This document shows, piece by piece, positions 32,923 to 42,102 of a DNA stretch of 43,352 nucleotides. How positions within the stretch are numbered: the stretch's first letter is position 1; every line of letters begins with the position of its first letter. The position numbers were made by a program, and so were the translations under genes. The notes beneath the pieces were generated by a model that had not been told where the DNA came from, ran no database searches, and worked only from the letters and a program-made list of their open reading frames with translations. The stretch lies in the NCBI RefSeq assembly GCF_020880415.1, contig NZ_JAJIUJ010000017.1:1-43352 (forward strand), given 5' to 3'. Source of the DNA: Xanthomonas euvesicatoria pv. euvesicatoria. Lineage in GTDB: Bacteria; Pseudomonadota; Gammaproteobacteria; Xanthomonadales; Xanthomonadaceae.

Positions 32923-35106
32923 TCAGTCTGCCCAACGTCCCGGTGCGGTCGACTTCGGCAGCACCTGCGCCGACAACGGCTTGTCCTGCGACAGCAAGCC
33001 CAGCGCATCGGCCAGGATGGCCGCCGACTCATGCAGCAGCGGATCCGGACGCTTTTCGGCGGCCTTTTCGCGTGCAGTGTCCTTGACGATGTCGCGCTCG
33101 TTACCGGTCAGGCCGTCGTCGCTGTCTTCGGCAAGCGGATCCAGCGGCAGGCCGAGTTGCTTGCGAATCTGCTGGCGATCCTTGCGTTGCTGATCCTGCT
33201 TCTGTCGCTCGGCAACGCGCTCGGCCTCATTCAACGAAATGTACTTCTTGGCCTTTTCATCGCGGAACTGCTTGACGTCTTCTTCCCACCACTGGAATTC
33301 CTTGTCGGTGGCGATGCGCGCAGTGTGCAGAGCCTGCAACTTGGGCAGCAGCGGTGCGAAGTTGCCGTACTGGGTATGCGGCGCAGCGGCGATACGCGTC
33401 CACGGCAATGCATTGTCGTAGGTGCTCTCACCGAACTCGCTGGCATCCACGCTGGCCGGGAAGGCGATATCCGGCACCACACCCTTGTGCTGGGTGCTCG
33501 AGCCGCTGACGCGGAAGAACTGCGCGATCGTCAACTTGACCTGCCCATACCGCTGCCCTTCTGCAGCAGGCCAGCGATCCAGGTCGACGATGTTCTGCAC
33601 GGTGCCCTTGCCGAAGCTGGTTTCGCCGATCACCAGACCACGACCGTAGTCCTGGATGGCACCGGCAAAGATCTCCGATGCCGACGCCGAGCCGCGGTTG
33701 ATCAAGACAGCCAGCGGACCGTCCCAGGCGACCTTGGGGTCGCTGTCACCGTTGACGGTGACGCGGCCGCCGGATTCGCGGACCTGCACGACCGGCCCCT
33801 GCTCGATGAACAAGCCGGTCAGTTCGATCGCCTCGTCGAGCGACCCACCGCCGTTGTTGCGCAGGTCCAGCACCACGCCATCGACCTTGTCGGTCTTGAA
33901 GCCGGCCAGCAGCTTGGCGACGTCGCGCGTGGCCGAGGCGTAGTCGGTTGCGTTACGGCGACGGCCTTCGAAATCCTGGTAGAAGCCCGGCAGCTTGATG
34001 ATGCCGATGCGGCGCTGCGGCTCGCTGCCGGTGGCCGGCAAGGTGATGGTTTCGCCCTTGGCAGCCTGCTCGGCCAGACGCACCTTCTGACGGGTCAGGG
34101 TCACCGTGCGGTGCTTGCCGTCGATGCCCGACTCGGCCGGGATGTACTCCAGGCGCACCTGGGTATCCTTGCTGCCGCGAATCTTGGCCACCACGTCATC
34201 GATGCGCCAGCCGATCACATCTTCGATCGCGCCATTCTTGGACTGCCCAACGCCGACGATGCGATCGCCCGGCTTGAGCGTGCCGTCCACCGCCGCCGGA
34301 CCGCCCGGGATCACCTCGCGGATCACCACCATGTCGTCCTGCTTCTGCAGCTGCGCGCCAATGCCTTCCAGCGACAGTGACATCTGCTGGTTGAACGTTT
34401 CGGCAGTGCGCGGGGTGAAGTAATCGGTATGCGGGTCGACGGCATTGGTATAGGCGTTGACGAAGAACTGGAACACATCTTCGCCCTTGAGCTGCTTGAC
34501 CGAATCGGCCAGTGCCACATACCGCTTGTCCAGCGTCTTGCGAATGTCGTCGGGCTTCTTGCCGGCCAGTTTCAGGCGCAGCCAATCGTTCATCACCGAC
34601 TGGCGCCACAGCACGTCCAACTGCTTATCGTCTGCAGCCCACGGCACGTCCTTGCGGTCGTACTCGAACTTGTCGTTCCCGCTGAAATCGAAGTCCTGCT
34701 TGAGCAGGTCGCGCGCGTACTTGACCCGTTGATCGACGCGCTTCTTGTAGACCGAGAACACCTGGAACGCCGGCTCCAGGTTGCCGCCGCGCAACGCGTC
34801 GCCCACGCCGGCCTGGAGCGGCGCGAAGCTGTCGATATCGGCCTGGGTGAAGAACTGTTTGCCGCCATCCAGCGTTTCCAGGTAGCGCTTGAACACGTCC
34901 TTGGACATCGCCTCGTCCAGCGTGCGCGGCCGGTAGGCATAGCGGCTGTCGGAGAGCAGGCCGTAGACGAGTTTGGTGGCCGTCGCCTGGTCGGGCGTGG
35001 CAGCGGCGGGCAGCGCAGTATCGGCGCGCGCAAGCAAGGCCATCGGAGTGGTCAACACCAGCGCCAGCAGGCCGGCCTTCATGCACGAAGAAACGTTGTA
35101 GGTCAT
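32923..35106 (-). CDS. prc: Tail-specific carboxy-terminal protease
   Basis: Periplasmic protease of 727 residues. Signal region MKAGLLALVLTTPMALLARA (from the second methionine, residue 9). A helical N-terminal domain follows, then a PDZ domain near 245-325 (LSLEGIGAQLQKQDDMVVIR, GPAAVDGTLKPGDRIVGVGQ). The S41 protease domain carries the catalytic serine S475 in RGSASASEIFAG and general-base lysine K500 in FGKGTVQ, 25 residues apart as in E. coli Prc. The charged C-terminal region (VAERQKQDQQRKDRQQIRKQ) is typical. Prc trims lipoproteins and cell-wall hydrolases, which fits the neighbouring envelope genes although it is not in their operon. Confidence 0.95.
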   Translation of the reverse strand: MTYNVSSCMKAGLLALVLTTPMALLARADTALPAAATPDQATATKLVYGLLSDSRYAYRPRTLDEAMSKDVFKRYLETLDGGKQFFTQADIDSFAPLQAGVGDALRGGNLEPAFQVFSVYKKRVDQRVKYARDLLKQDFDFSGNDKFEYDRKDVPWAADDKQLDVLWRQSVMNDWLRLKLAGKKPDDIRKTLDKRYVALADSVKQLKGEDVFQFFVNAYTNAVDPHTDYFTPRTAETFNQQMSLSLEGIGAQLQKQDDMVVIREVIPGGPAAVDGTLKPGDRIVGVGQSKNGAIEDVIGWRIDDVVAKIRGSKDTQVRLEYIPAESGIDGKHRTVTLTRQKVRLAEQAAKGETITLPATGSEPQRRIGIIKLPGFYQDFEGRRRNATDYASATRDVAKLLAGFKTDKVDGVVLDLRNNGGGSLDEAIELTGLFIEQGPVVQVRESGGRVTVNGDSDPKVAWDGPLAVLINRGSASASEIFAGAIQDYGRGLVIGETSFGKGTVQNIVDLDRWPAAEGQRYGQVKLTIAQFFRVSGSSTQHKGVVPDIAFPASVDASEFGESTYDNALPWTRIAAAPHTQYGNFAPLLPKLQALHTARIATDKEFQWWEEDVKQFRDEKAKKYISLNEAERVAERQKQDQQRKDRQQIRKQLGLPLDPLAEDSDDGLTGNERDIVKDTAREKAAEKRPDPLLHESAAILADALGLLSQDKPLSAQVLPKSTAPGRWAD

Positions 35107-35500
35107 CGAATGGCTCTCGGCACGAGGCCGACGAAAGAAGGGCGGTGAACGGATCAGACAGCATGACAGTGCCGAAAGTTGCTGGCGTTGTCATCCGCTG
35201 GCTGAATCAGCCTAGCGCCGGGCCTGTAGCGGATTGTGAACGAGACCGTACCTTGCGGCTGCGCGCCGCATGGGCCAGAGACGACACAGCCCCGCGCGAT
35301 GCACGGGGCTGTCGTTGATTGGCATCGCGATATGGCCGGCCGTAGCGCGTCGCCACTGGTCGATCAGCGGCCTACCGACAACACGCAGGACCGGCCTGCA
35401 TCGAACGCACCCGCACCGCGGGGCTGGTTCCGACATCGATCGCACACGGCCGCGGCAGTCGCCCGATTGCCTGTTACCGACTCAGGCGGCTGTTACCGAC
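35107..35500. other. Intergenic region between prc and lipA
   Basis: These 394 bp contain the prc promoter (not resolvable by eye), a hairpin at 35287-35311 and the first copy of a 19-bp tandem repeat. No credible gene is present. Short open frames here overlap GC-rich sequence and have no start signals. Confidence 0.7.
35287..35311 (-). terminator. Possible terminator downstream of lipA
   Basis: CAGCCCCG pairs with CGGGGCTG around a 9-nt loop, and an imperfect outer stem extends it (ACGACA facing TGTCGT). It lies 190 bp beyond lipA. No T-tract follows on the minus strand, so the assignment is weak. Confidence 0.35.
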
Positions 35501-35508
35501 TCAGGCGG
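35471..35508. repeat. 19-bp tandem duplication spanning the lipA stop codon
   Basis: Two perfect adjacent copies of CTGTTACCGACTCAGGCGG. On the minus strand the TGA inside the copy at 35490-35508 is the lipA stop (35501-35503). The identical TGA in the next copy lies outside the gene. The duplication is therefore silent for LipA. Confidence 0.95.
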
Positions 35509-36514
35509 CGACGCCAGCGCCTGCAGCCTGCCGATCGGCGTGGTACGACGAACGCACCATCGGGCCGGAGGCGACATGACTGAAGCCCAGCGCATTGCCG
35601 TAGTCTTCCAGCGCCTTGTATTCCTCCGGCGTCCAGTAACGCATCACCGGATGATGGTGCGGCGTGGGCTGCAGATACTGGCCGATGGTGATCATGTCCA
35701 CATCGTGCGCGCGCAGGTCGCGTAGCGTGGCCTGCACCTGCTCCATCGTTTCGCCCAGGCCCAGCATGATGCCGGACTTGGTGGCGATGGACGGATGCTG
35801 CGCCTTGAAGCGCTGCAACAGCGTCAGCGACCATTGGTAGTCCGCGCCGGGGCGCACGTTCGGGTACAGGTCCGGCACGGTTTCGATATTGTGGTTGAAC
35901 ACGTCCGGCGGGCTCAGCGCCAGGATCTCCAGCGCGCGGTCCATGCGGCCCTTGCCGCGGAAATCCGGAGTCAGGATTTCGATACGCGTGTTGGGCGAAC
36001 TGGCCCGGATGGCCGAAATGCAGTCGACGAAATGCTGGGCGCCACCGTCGCGCAGGTCGTCGCGGTCCACGCTGGTTACCACCACGTACTTCAGGCCCAT
36101 GTCGGCCACGGTGGCGGCCAGGCTGGCCGGCTCGCTCGCGTCGGGCGGCTTGGGCCGGCCATGCGCCACGTCGCAGAACGAGCAGCGCCGCGTGCAGACC
36201 TCGCCCAGGATCATGAAGGTCGCGGTGCCGTGGCTGAAGCATTCGTGGATGTTCGGGCAGCTGGCTTCTTCGCACACCGTGACCAGGCGGTTTTCGCGCA
36301 ACTTGGCCTTGAGGTTCTGTACCGCATTGCCGGAGGGAATCCGCACCCGGATCCACGACGGTTTCCGCAGCACCGGCGCGTCGACGAACTGCACCGGCGA
36401 GCGGTTGATCTTGTCGCCACCGATCTGCTTGACGCCGGTCTGCAGCGGCGCAGGCGCGGCGGTGTCGCCGGAGACGACCTGCAAGGGAATGGAACGGGCG
36501 ATAGGCTGGGTCAT
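35501..36514 (-). CDS. lipA: Lipoyl synthase
   Basis: Radical SAM enzyme of 337 residues that inserts two sulfurs into octanoyl groups on lipoyl domains. Auxiliary cluster cysteines C81, C86 and C92 are in [12 protein letters not shown]. Radical SAM cysteines C107, C111 and C114 are in CTRRCSFC. The C-terminal RSSY motif (VRSSYHAD) supplies the serine ligand of the auxiliary cluster. It follows lipB with a 15-bp gap on the same strand, and ybeD precedes lipB, so lipoate genes form one operon. The C-terminus QAAGAGVAA ends within a 19-bp repeat. Confidence 0.97.
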   Translation of the reverse strand: MTQPIARSIPLQVVSGDTAAPAPLQTGVKQIGGDKINRSPVQFVDAPVLRKPSWIRVRIPSGNAVQNLKAKLRENRLVTVCEEASCPNIHECFSHGTATFMILGEVCTRRCSFCDVAHGRPKPPDASEPASLAATVADMGLKYVVVTSVDRDDLRDGGAQHFVDCISAIRASSPNTRIEILTPDFRGKGRMDRALEILALSPPDVFNHNIETVPDLYPNVRPGADYQWSLTLLQRFKAQHPSIATKSGIMLGLGETMEQVQATLRDLRAHDVDMITIGQYLQPTPHHHPVMRYWTPEEYKALEDYGNALGFSHVASGPMVRSSYHADRQAAGAGVAA

Positions 36515-36529
36515 GACGATACGGGGCGC

Positions 36530-37228
36530 TCAGGCCGGAAGCGAAAGGTCGGGCAATGCGGAAGTGGGCTGCAGCACGAGGCCGAACTGGCGCGCCAGCT
36601 GGTCGAGCAGCACCGCCTTGACGGCGTCCATCCCGGAGGGGCCGCCCAAGTCTAGCACCGAGGTCACCTGCAGACCCTGGTAGCCACACGGGTTGATGCG
36701 GTGGAACGGTTCCAGGTCCATCGCCACGTTGAACGACAACCCGTGGAAGGTGCAGCCACGCCGCACGCGAATCCCGAGCGCGGCGATCTTGGCCCCGCCC
36801 ACGTACACGCCAGGAGCACCGTCGCGGCGCTCGGCCACGATGTTCCACTCCTCCAGCGTATCGATCAGCGCCTGCTCGATCTTGCACACGTAATCGCGCA
36901 CACCGATCTTCAGCCGGCGCAGATCCAGCAACGGGTAAACGACCAATTGGCCCGGGCCGTGATAGGTGACCTGCCCGCCGCGATCGACCTGCAGCACCGG
37001 AATCTCGCCCGGGGCCAGCACATGCTCGGGTTTGCCGGCCTGGCCCAACGTAAACACCGGCGCATGCTCGACCACCCAGACCTCATCGGCCGTGTGTTCG
37101 CCACGCGCATCGGTGAAACGCTGCATTGCACGCCACACAGGCGCGTAATTCTGCTGGCCGAGGTCGCGTAATTGCGCAGGCAGGCCAGCCGTAGAGCTGC
37201 TCACGGGCTCGGCCGCTACAGCGTCCAC
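36530..37228 (-). CDS. lipB: Octanoyl-[acyl-carrier protein]:protein octanoyltransferase
   Basis: LipB of 232 residues transfers octanoyl groups from acyl carrier protein to lipoyl domains, which LipA then converts. Motifs: [38 protein letters not shown], the catalytic lysine in [11 protein letters not shown] and the catalytic cysteine in [15 protein letters not shown]. The chosen start is GTG, overlapping the end of the DUF493 gene by 13 bp and preceded by GGAAG. A second in-frame GTG eight codons downstream would also serve. Confidence 0.95.
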   Translation of the reverse strand: MDAVAAEPVSSSTAGLPAQLRDLGQQNYAPVWRAMQRFTDARGEHTADEVWVVEHAPVFTLGQAGKPEHVLAPGEIPVLQVDRGGQVTYHGPGQLVVYPLLDLRRLKIGVRDYVCKIEQALIDTLEEWNIVAERRDGAPGVYVGGAKIAALGIRVRRGCTFHGLSFNVAMDLEPFHRINPCGYQGLQVTSVLDLGGPSGMDAVKAVLLDQLARQFGLVLQPTSALPDLSLPA

Positions 37229-37494
37229 TTCACTTCCGGATGATCGCGCAGCGCCTGATGTGCGGCCTCGAACTGCTCGCGGCTTTCGGCACGGAAGCCA
37301 ATCTTGACCGAGACATACTTTCCGCTGGAAGAATGCTTCCAGCTCACGCTCTCCTGCAGCAGCTCCACGCCGGTGGCAGCAAGCAGGCGCGGAAGCTCGG
37401 TTTCCAGGCCGCGCTCGGCCGTGCCCATGGCGCTGAGCTCGAAGGTGCCGGGAAATTGAAAACCGTGATCGGGGTTGTCGGTGCTGATATCCAT
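37216..37494 (-). CDS. ybeD: DUF493 (YbeD-like) small protein
   Basis: Small protein of 92 residues: [20 protein letters not shown] and [20 protein letters not shown] give the ferredoxin-like ACT-type fold of YbeD. It is consistently found directly before lipB, between it and a D,D-carboxypeptidase gene. A regulatory role in lipoate synthesis has been suggested by that position but not established here. The start at MDISTDNP is the family start. The frame continues upstream, but without conserved sequence. Confidence 0.9.
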   Translation of the reverse strand: MDISTDNPDHGFQFPGTFELSAMGTAERGLETELPRLLAATGVELLQESVSWKHSSSGKYVSVKIGFRAESREQFEAAHQALRDHPEVKWTL

Positions 37495-37763
37495 CCGCCC
37501 ATTATCGGGCCGACGATGGGCAAACCCAAGCTTCTGCAGCCGATCGCCGCGCCTGGCTGGTCTGTAGCGCCGACATGCGATCGGCACCGAACTTTCCAAA
37601 AACGTGACGCAGCCACGCTGATGAACCGAACGCAGCCATGGGTAGCTGGCAACGCGGTCGCGAGCCGAAGCGGCAGAGGCTGCAGTCGCGGCCACGCACT
37701 TCACACGGCGCAACAGAAGACGCAGGCATTTTTCCGATTCCAGCTCTCCTCCCCAGGTCCTCC

Positions 37764-38825
37764 ATGCTCCGACCGCACGCGTTGTCTGCTGCCTTGCTGC
37801 TTTCTCTTTCCGGGCTGTCGTTGCCGGCCCTGGCGGCGGATCAGTGCGATTCCAGCCGTCTTGGGCGCACGCCGCCTGCGGTGAACTTCCGTGTCGATAA
37901 CGACTTGTTCGGCGGCGAGGATCAGGACCAGGGGTATTCCAACGGCGCGGTACTGACATTGGTGTCGCCGAACCTGGTCGATTACACCGACGATCCGTGC
38001 CTGCCGCGGACTGCGCGGTGGGTCAACAGCTATCTGGAGCGGCTGCACCCGGGCGAGTTCGACCAGCAGAACATGGTGTTCTCCATCGGCCAGGCGATCT
38101 TCACCCCGACCGATTACACCCGCCGCGACGTCATCCCGGACGACCGCCCCTATGCCGGCATCCTGCTGGCGAGCTTCGGCTACAACGCGCGTAACGATGC
38201 GCACCTGCGCACCACGCAGTTGCAGGTCGGCGTTGTCGGCCCGTGGGCGCTTGCGAAGGAAGCGCAGGATGCGATCCACGATGCGCTCGGGGACGAGAAA
38301 TTCCAGGGCTGGGACAACCAACTGCACAACGAACCGCTGATCAACCTGGTGCACGAGCGCATGCATCGCTGGCCGGCCGATGCCAGCGGCAATGCCGGTG
38401 GGTTCGGCTGGGATTTCATTTCGCATTGGGGCGGCGCGGTCGGCAACATGGCCACGCACTTGAATGCAGGCGGCGAAGCGCGCTTCGGCTGGAAGCTGCC
38501 GGACGACTTCGGCAGCACCCCGACCCGCCCCGCGGGCGAAAACACCGCCCCCAGCCGGCTCGGGCGCGCCAGCGGCTGGTCCGGCCACCTGTTCGTCACC
38601 ACCGACGCGCGCTGGGTGATCCGCGACATCACCCTGGACGGCAACACCTTCCGCAACAGCCATAGCGTGGACAAGCGCCCGTTCGTCGGCGATGTGGGCT
38701 ACGGCCTGGCAGTGATGTACGGCCGCTGGAAATTCGCCCTCGCCCGCTACCACCGTACCCGCGAATTCGACACCCAGCGCGAAACGCCGGTGTATGGCAG
38801 TTTTACGATCAGTCGAATGCTTTGA
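37764..38825 (+). CDS. LpxR-like outer-membrane lipid A deacylase (DUF2219)
   Basis: Protein of 353 residues. Signal peptide MLRPHALSAALLLSLSGLSL, cleaved after LPALAA. The mature N-terminus has the family motif VDNDLFGGEDQDQGYSNGAV, which contains the N-D pair and the DQGYSNG loop that bind calcium and shape the active site in Salmonella LpxR. PDDRPYAGILLASFGY, SHWGGAVGNMATHLNAGGEA and ARYHRTREFDTQ are other family blocks. It would remove the 3'-acyloxyacyl group of lipid A. It is on the opposite strand inserted between ybeD and the D,D-carboxypeptidase gene, so it is a later addition to an otherwise conserved cluster. Confidence 0.85.
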   Translation: MLRPHALSAALLLSLSGLSLPALAADQCDSSRLGRTPPAVNFRVDNDLFGGEDQDQGYSNGAVLTLVSPNLVDYTDDPCLPRTARWVNSYLERLHPGEFDQQNMVFSIGQAIFTPTDYTRRDVIPDDRPYAGILLASFGYNARNDAHLRTTQLQVGVVGPWALAKEAQDAIHDALGDEKFQGWDNQLHNEPLINLVHERMHRWPADASGNAGGFGWDFISHWGGAVGNMATHLNAGGEARFGWKLPDDFGSTPTRPAGENTAPSRLGRASGWSGHLFVTTDARWVIRDITLDGNTFRNSHSVDKRPFVGDVGYGLAVMYGRWKFALARYHRTREFDTQRETPVYGSFTISRML

Positions 38826-39005
38826 AGGCAGGGATTGGGGATTCGCAAGAGCGGGCCAGCAATGCGTTTTGTTCGCTGCCGGCCTGGATGTTTGATCGTG
38901 GTTACCGGGCCTTGGGATTTGGGAGCAGGGATTTGTAAGAGCAGCGCGGGGCTTCGCCGCTGCCCTCGCTTTCGAATCCCGAATGCCGACTCCCCAATCC
39001 CGCAA
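38826..39005. repeat. Intergenic degenerate repeats of GGGATTxGGGA type
   Basis: Short related motifs occur in both orientations: GGGATTGGGGATTCGCAAGA at 38831 and GGGATTTGTAAGAGC near 38927, with inverted forms TTCGAATCCCGAATGCC and TCCCCAATCCCGC just before the terminator. The outer pair GGGATTGGGGA / TCCCCAATCCC forms an 11-bp inverted repeat about 150 bp apart. This is the kind of dispersed intergenic repeat common in Xanthomonas; recognised by memory only. Confidence 0.55.
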
Positions 39006-39006
39006 A

Positions 39007-39036
39007 CAAAAAAGCCGGCAAACGCCGGCTTTTTTG
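39007..39036. terminator. Bidirectional intrinsic terminator
   Basis: A-tract, GCCGGC, loop AAAC, GCCGGC, T-tract: CAAAAAAGCCGGC facing GCCGGCTTTTTTG. It ends 7 bp before the carboxypeptidase stop codon on the minus strand and serves the LpxR-like gene on the plus strand. Confidence 0.93.
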
Positions 39037-39042
39037 TTTGGA

Positions 39043-40248
39043 TCACTCCGATTCCCACCACATCCAGAACGCATCCCACAGGCGCTTGAAGAATCCGCCC
39101 TCTTCGACCGCGTTGATGGCGACCAGCGGGGCCTGGGCGATGACCTTGCCGTCCAGGCTGACCTTCACGGTGCCAACCTGCTGCCCCTGCTTGATCGGTG
39201 CCTGCAGGTTCTTGGGCACTTCCATGCTGGGCTTGAGGTCGTTGTAGCGGCCACGCTGCAGGCTGACCAGCAGCGGCTGTGCCACGCCGAGCTGCACTTC
39301 ATCCTGCTGACCCTTCCAGACCTTCTGCTTGGTGACGACCTTGCCGGGCGCATACAGGCTGTGGGTTTCGAAGAAGCGGAAGCCCCAGTTGAGCAGCGCC
39401 AGGCTATCGGTGGCGCGCTGTTCTTCGGAGCTGTCGCCCATCACCACCGCGATCAGGCGCTGATCGCCGCGCTTGGCCGAGCTCAGCAGGCAGTAGCCGG
39501 CTTCGGAGGTGTGGCCGGTCTTGATGCCGTCCACCGCCGGGTCGCGCCACAGCAGCCGGTTACGGTTGCTCTGCTTGATGGTGCCGACCTGGAATTCCTT
39601 GATCTTGTTGTAGGCGTAGGTCTCCGGGTAATCGCGCACCATCGCGCGGCCCAGCAGGGCCAGATCGTAGGCGGTGGAGTGATGCCCTTCGGCGCTCAGT
39701 CCGTGCGCGTTGACGAAGTACGAATCCTTCATGCCGATCTTGGCGGCGTAGCTGTTCATCAGCGAGGCGAAGGCTTCTTCGCTGCCGGCCACGTGCTCGG
39801 CCAGCGCGATGGCGGCATCGTTGCCGGACTGGATCGCCATGCCCTTTTCCATGTCTTCCAGACGCGCCGTCTGGTTGACCGGGAAGCCGCTGTAGCTGCC
39901 GTCGGTGCCCGCGCCGCCTTCGCGCCAGGCGCGTTCGCTCATCATGACCTGGTCGTCGCGCTTGACCTTGCCGTTCTTGATCTCGGCGGCGACCACGTAG
40001 GAGGTCATCACCTTAGTGATGCTGGCCGGCGCCAGCTGCTGGTGGATGTTTTCACCGGCCAGCACCTGCCCGGTGGCGTAGTCCATCAGGATCCAGGACT
40101 TGGACACGGCCGGTGCGGGCGCCGGCGGCACCGGCAAGGCGGCCGGGGCGGCAGCCACGGCAGGAGTCGGCTGCGGCGCAGGTGTCTGGGCGCAGACCAG
40201 GCCGAAGGCGAACGTGGCCACGGCAGCGGCGGCGAAGCGGAATTTCAT
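39043..40248 (-). CDS. dacC: D-alanyl-D-alanine carboxypeptidase (PBP5/6 type)
   Basis: Low-molecular-weight penicillin-binding protein of 401 residues. Signal peptide MKFRFAAAAVATFAFGLVCA, cleaved after VCA. A proline/alanine linker (25-48) precedes the catalytic domain with S76-x-x-K79 (SITK), S141-G-N and K243-T-G. A C-terminal beta domain (about 300-370) and an amphipathic terminal helix (FFKRLWDAFWMWWESE) anchor it to the membrane, as in DacA and DacC. The start follows AGGAGT. It lies downstream of rlpA on the same strand, with a 441-bp gap, and its position before ybeD-lipB-lipA matches dacA of enterobacteria, so dacA is an equally fair symbol. Confidence 0.93.
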   Translation of the reverse strand: MKFRFAAAAVATFAFGLVCAQTPAPQPTPAVAAAPAALPVPPAPAPAVSKSWILMDYATGQVLAGENIHQQLAPASITKVMTSYVVAAEIKNGKVKRDDQVMMSERAWREGGAGTDGSYSGFPVNQTARLEDMEKGMAIQSGNDAAIALAEHVAGSEEAFASLMNSYAAKIGMKDSYFVNAHGLSAEGHHSTAYDLALLGRAMVRDYPETYAYNKIKEFQVGTIKQSNRNRLLWRDPAVDGIKTGHTSEAGYCLLSSAKRGDQRLIAVVMGDSSEEQRATDSLALLNWGFRFFETHSLYAPGKVVTKQKVWKGQQDEVQLGVAQPLLVSLQRGRYNDLKPSMEVPKNLQAPIKQGQQVGTVKVSLDGKVIAQAPLVAINAVEEGGFFKRLWDAFWMWWESE

Positions 40249-40689
40249 TGAAGAACGACTCCTGACGGGCCCGAAAGCCGGGCAATGCGAAATTGTAAGG
40301 CGCCGCGGCGATCAGGGCGACGCGTTGCGCGATGCGTGCGCTTGCGCAGTTCAGCGATGGCAGCCAGGCGCACGACGCTTGCGGTGCCCGAGGCGAACTG
40401 CCGGAGGCGGCGACACGCACACGTGCGGCATTGCTTGCAGCGCATTCGACGGGCGACGCCGGTGCGCAGGCGTGAGCTGGAGGCAGACGACGCGAGGCTC
40501 CGACGTACGCGACGTGCATATCGAAGCCGACCTTGGTCGCATCCGCCTCGCAGATGCGCAATGCAGATGCGCAATGTTTACCCGCCGATCGGGAGTGCTC
40601 AGCCGTTCCCGATAACGCCACTGCAGCCAGCGCGCAAGCGACGGATGCGCTCACGCTCGATCGGCGTCGCAGTGGCCCACCCAGCCGCG
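40249..40689. other. Long intergenic region between dacC and rlpA
   Basis: These 441 bp contain no supportable gene. They hold the dacC promoter region and a 13-bp tandem duplication. Several short open frames are GC-rich shadows without start signals or family-like sequence. Confidence 0.7.
40550..40575. repeat. 13-bp tandem duplication GCAGATGCGCAAT x2
   Basis: Two perfect adjacent copies about 300 bp upstream of the dacC start codon in the non-coding gap. It is likely replication slippage. Confidence 0.9.
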
Positions 40690-42102
40690 TTAATTGGCCA
40701 CGATCTGCGGGCGACCGAACCCGAGGCCGGCGATGCGCTGGGCAATCTCCGATGCATTTGCATGGTCGCGTGCATTCACGCGTAGCCGCCACAGCGTGCG
40801 CCCGCCACTGACGATGTCGCTGACGCTGGCGCCGGCAATCCCCGCCGAAGCCAGTTGCGACAGTGCGCGATTGGCGTTTTCGCGGCTGGCGAAACTGGCG
40901 ACCTGCAGCAGGATGTCGCCGAGCGCAGCTTCGGCCACGCTGGGCGCCTTGGCGGGCGCTGGGTCGGCCTTGAGCGGGCGCGAGGCAGTGCTTTCGGATG
41001 GCTTGACCGCCGCAACCGCCACTGGCGGCGCCGCGGCGGGCACGGCGGCAGACGCTGACGCGGCCGGTCGCGGGGCCGCAGCGGCCGGCTTGCCGGTGGC
41101 CACACGCACGCCCTGCGCCTTCATCCAGGCATCGAAGTTGTCGGCATTGCCGGGTTGGCGCGAATCGGCGACGCGGTAGCGCCAACGCTCGCCGGCCGCA
41201 GTGACCGGTGCACCGGCAGTGGGTGCAGCGGCAGTTGTGGCAACCGCGGTGGCGGTACCGGTGGCGACCGCACGCGGCGGCACGGTGCGGGTGGGCAAGC
41301 GCTGCACCAGGCCATCGATCTGGCTGGCGCCGGCAGCCGGCCGCGCCGCGGCAACGGCGGTATTCACCGGTGTCTGGCCACTGCGGCGCTTGGCGAGCAG
41401 ATTGCCGTTGTCGGCTTCGGTCAGGCCGCGGACTTCGACATTGCCGGTGCCCTTGCCGGTGATGCCCAACTTCACCGCCGCGGCGTAGCTCAGATCGATC
41501 ACCCGGCCGTCGTGGAAGGGGCCGCGGTCGTTGACGCGCACCACCACCGACTGGCCGGTGTCGGTGTTGGTCACCAGCGCAAAGCTGGGCAGCGGCAAGG
41601 TCTTGTGCGCGGCGGTGAAGGCGTACATGTCGTACACCTCCTTGTTGGAGGTCAGCCGGCCATGGAACTTGTTGCCGTAGTACGAGGCGGTGCCGCGTTC
41701 GACATAGTCGCCGGGGTTGTCCATCACCACATAGCGCTTGCCCAGCACTTCGTACGGCGAACGATTGCCCACCGCCGAGCGCGGCTCGTTGGTCACCAGC
41801 GGCTCGGGGATGCAGGCCACATTGGGCACATGATCGGGCGTGGAGTCTTTCACGCCGGGCTTGTACAAGCCGCCGGCGGTGTAGTCGCCGCGCGTGGACG
41901 GATCTTCCTTGGCGGGCGCATACGGCGAGGTGGACGGGCAACCGGTGGCGACATACGCCGGGCCCTTGCCTTCGACCTTCACACCCTTGATCGCGCCGCT
42001 GCCGGTGCCGCCGGCGGTCTTCTTCGGTGCGCTGCTACAGGCCGCCAGGCCGAGCATCAGCGCCATCGGGATCAGCCACTTGGGGCCTGCAATGTTGTTC
42101 AT
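40690..42102 (-). CDS. rlpA: Septal ring lytic transglycosylase RlpA (lipoprotein, SPOR domain)
   Basis: Protein of 470 residues. The lipoprotein signal ends LAAC with C22. The double-psi beta-barrel domain (about 135-225) contains GTASYYGNKFHGRLTSNKEV, ALVTNTDTGQSVVVRVNDRG and GPFHDGRVIDLSYAAAVKLG, with the aspartate of VNDRGP the likely catalytic residue. A long alanine/proline-rich linker (about 240-390) leads to a C-terminal SPOR domain (DILLQVASFASRENANRALS) that binds denuded glycan strands at the septum. RlpA cleaves naked peptidoglycan glycans. It overlaps the end of mltB by 4 bp, so the two transglycosylase genes are translationally coupled. Confidence 0.93.
   Translation of the reverse strand: MNNIAGPKWLIPMALMLGLAACSSAPKKTAGGTGSGAIKGVKVEGKGPAYVATGCPSTSPYAPAKEDPSTRGDYTAGGLYKPGVKDSTPDHVPNVACIPEPLVTNEPRSAVGNRSPYEVLGKRYVVMDNPGDYVERGTASYYGNKFHGRLTSNKEVYDMYAFTAAHKTLPLPSFALVTNTDTGQSVVVRVNDRGPFHDGRVIDLSYAAAVKLGITGKGTGNVEVRGLTEADNGNLLAKRRSGQTPVNTAVAAARPAAGASQIDGLVQRLPTRTVPPRAVATGTATAVATTAAAPTAGAPVTAAGERWRYRVADSRQPGNADNFDAWMKAQGVRVATGKPAAAAPRPAASASAAVPAAAPPVAVAAVKPSESTASRPLKADPAPAKAPSVAEAALGDILLQVASFASRENANRALSQLASAGIAGASVSDIVSGGRTLWRLRVNARDHANASEIAQRIAGLGFGRPQIVAN

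Noticed and set aside
32869..34380. Plus-strand open frame of about 503 codons opposite prc
   Set aside because: Antisense to a protease with intact S475/K500 and PDZ domain; no start signal and no recognisable domain.
35471..35508. Attachment site or target-site duplication from an insertion
   Set aside because: The copies are directly adjacent with nothing between them and no integrase or transposase nearby, so slippage is simpler.
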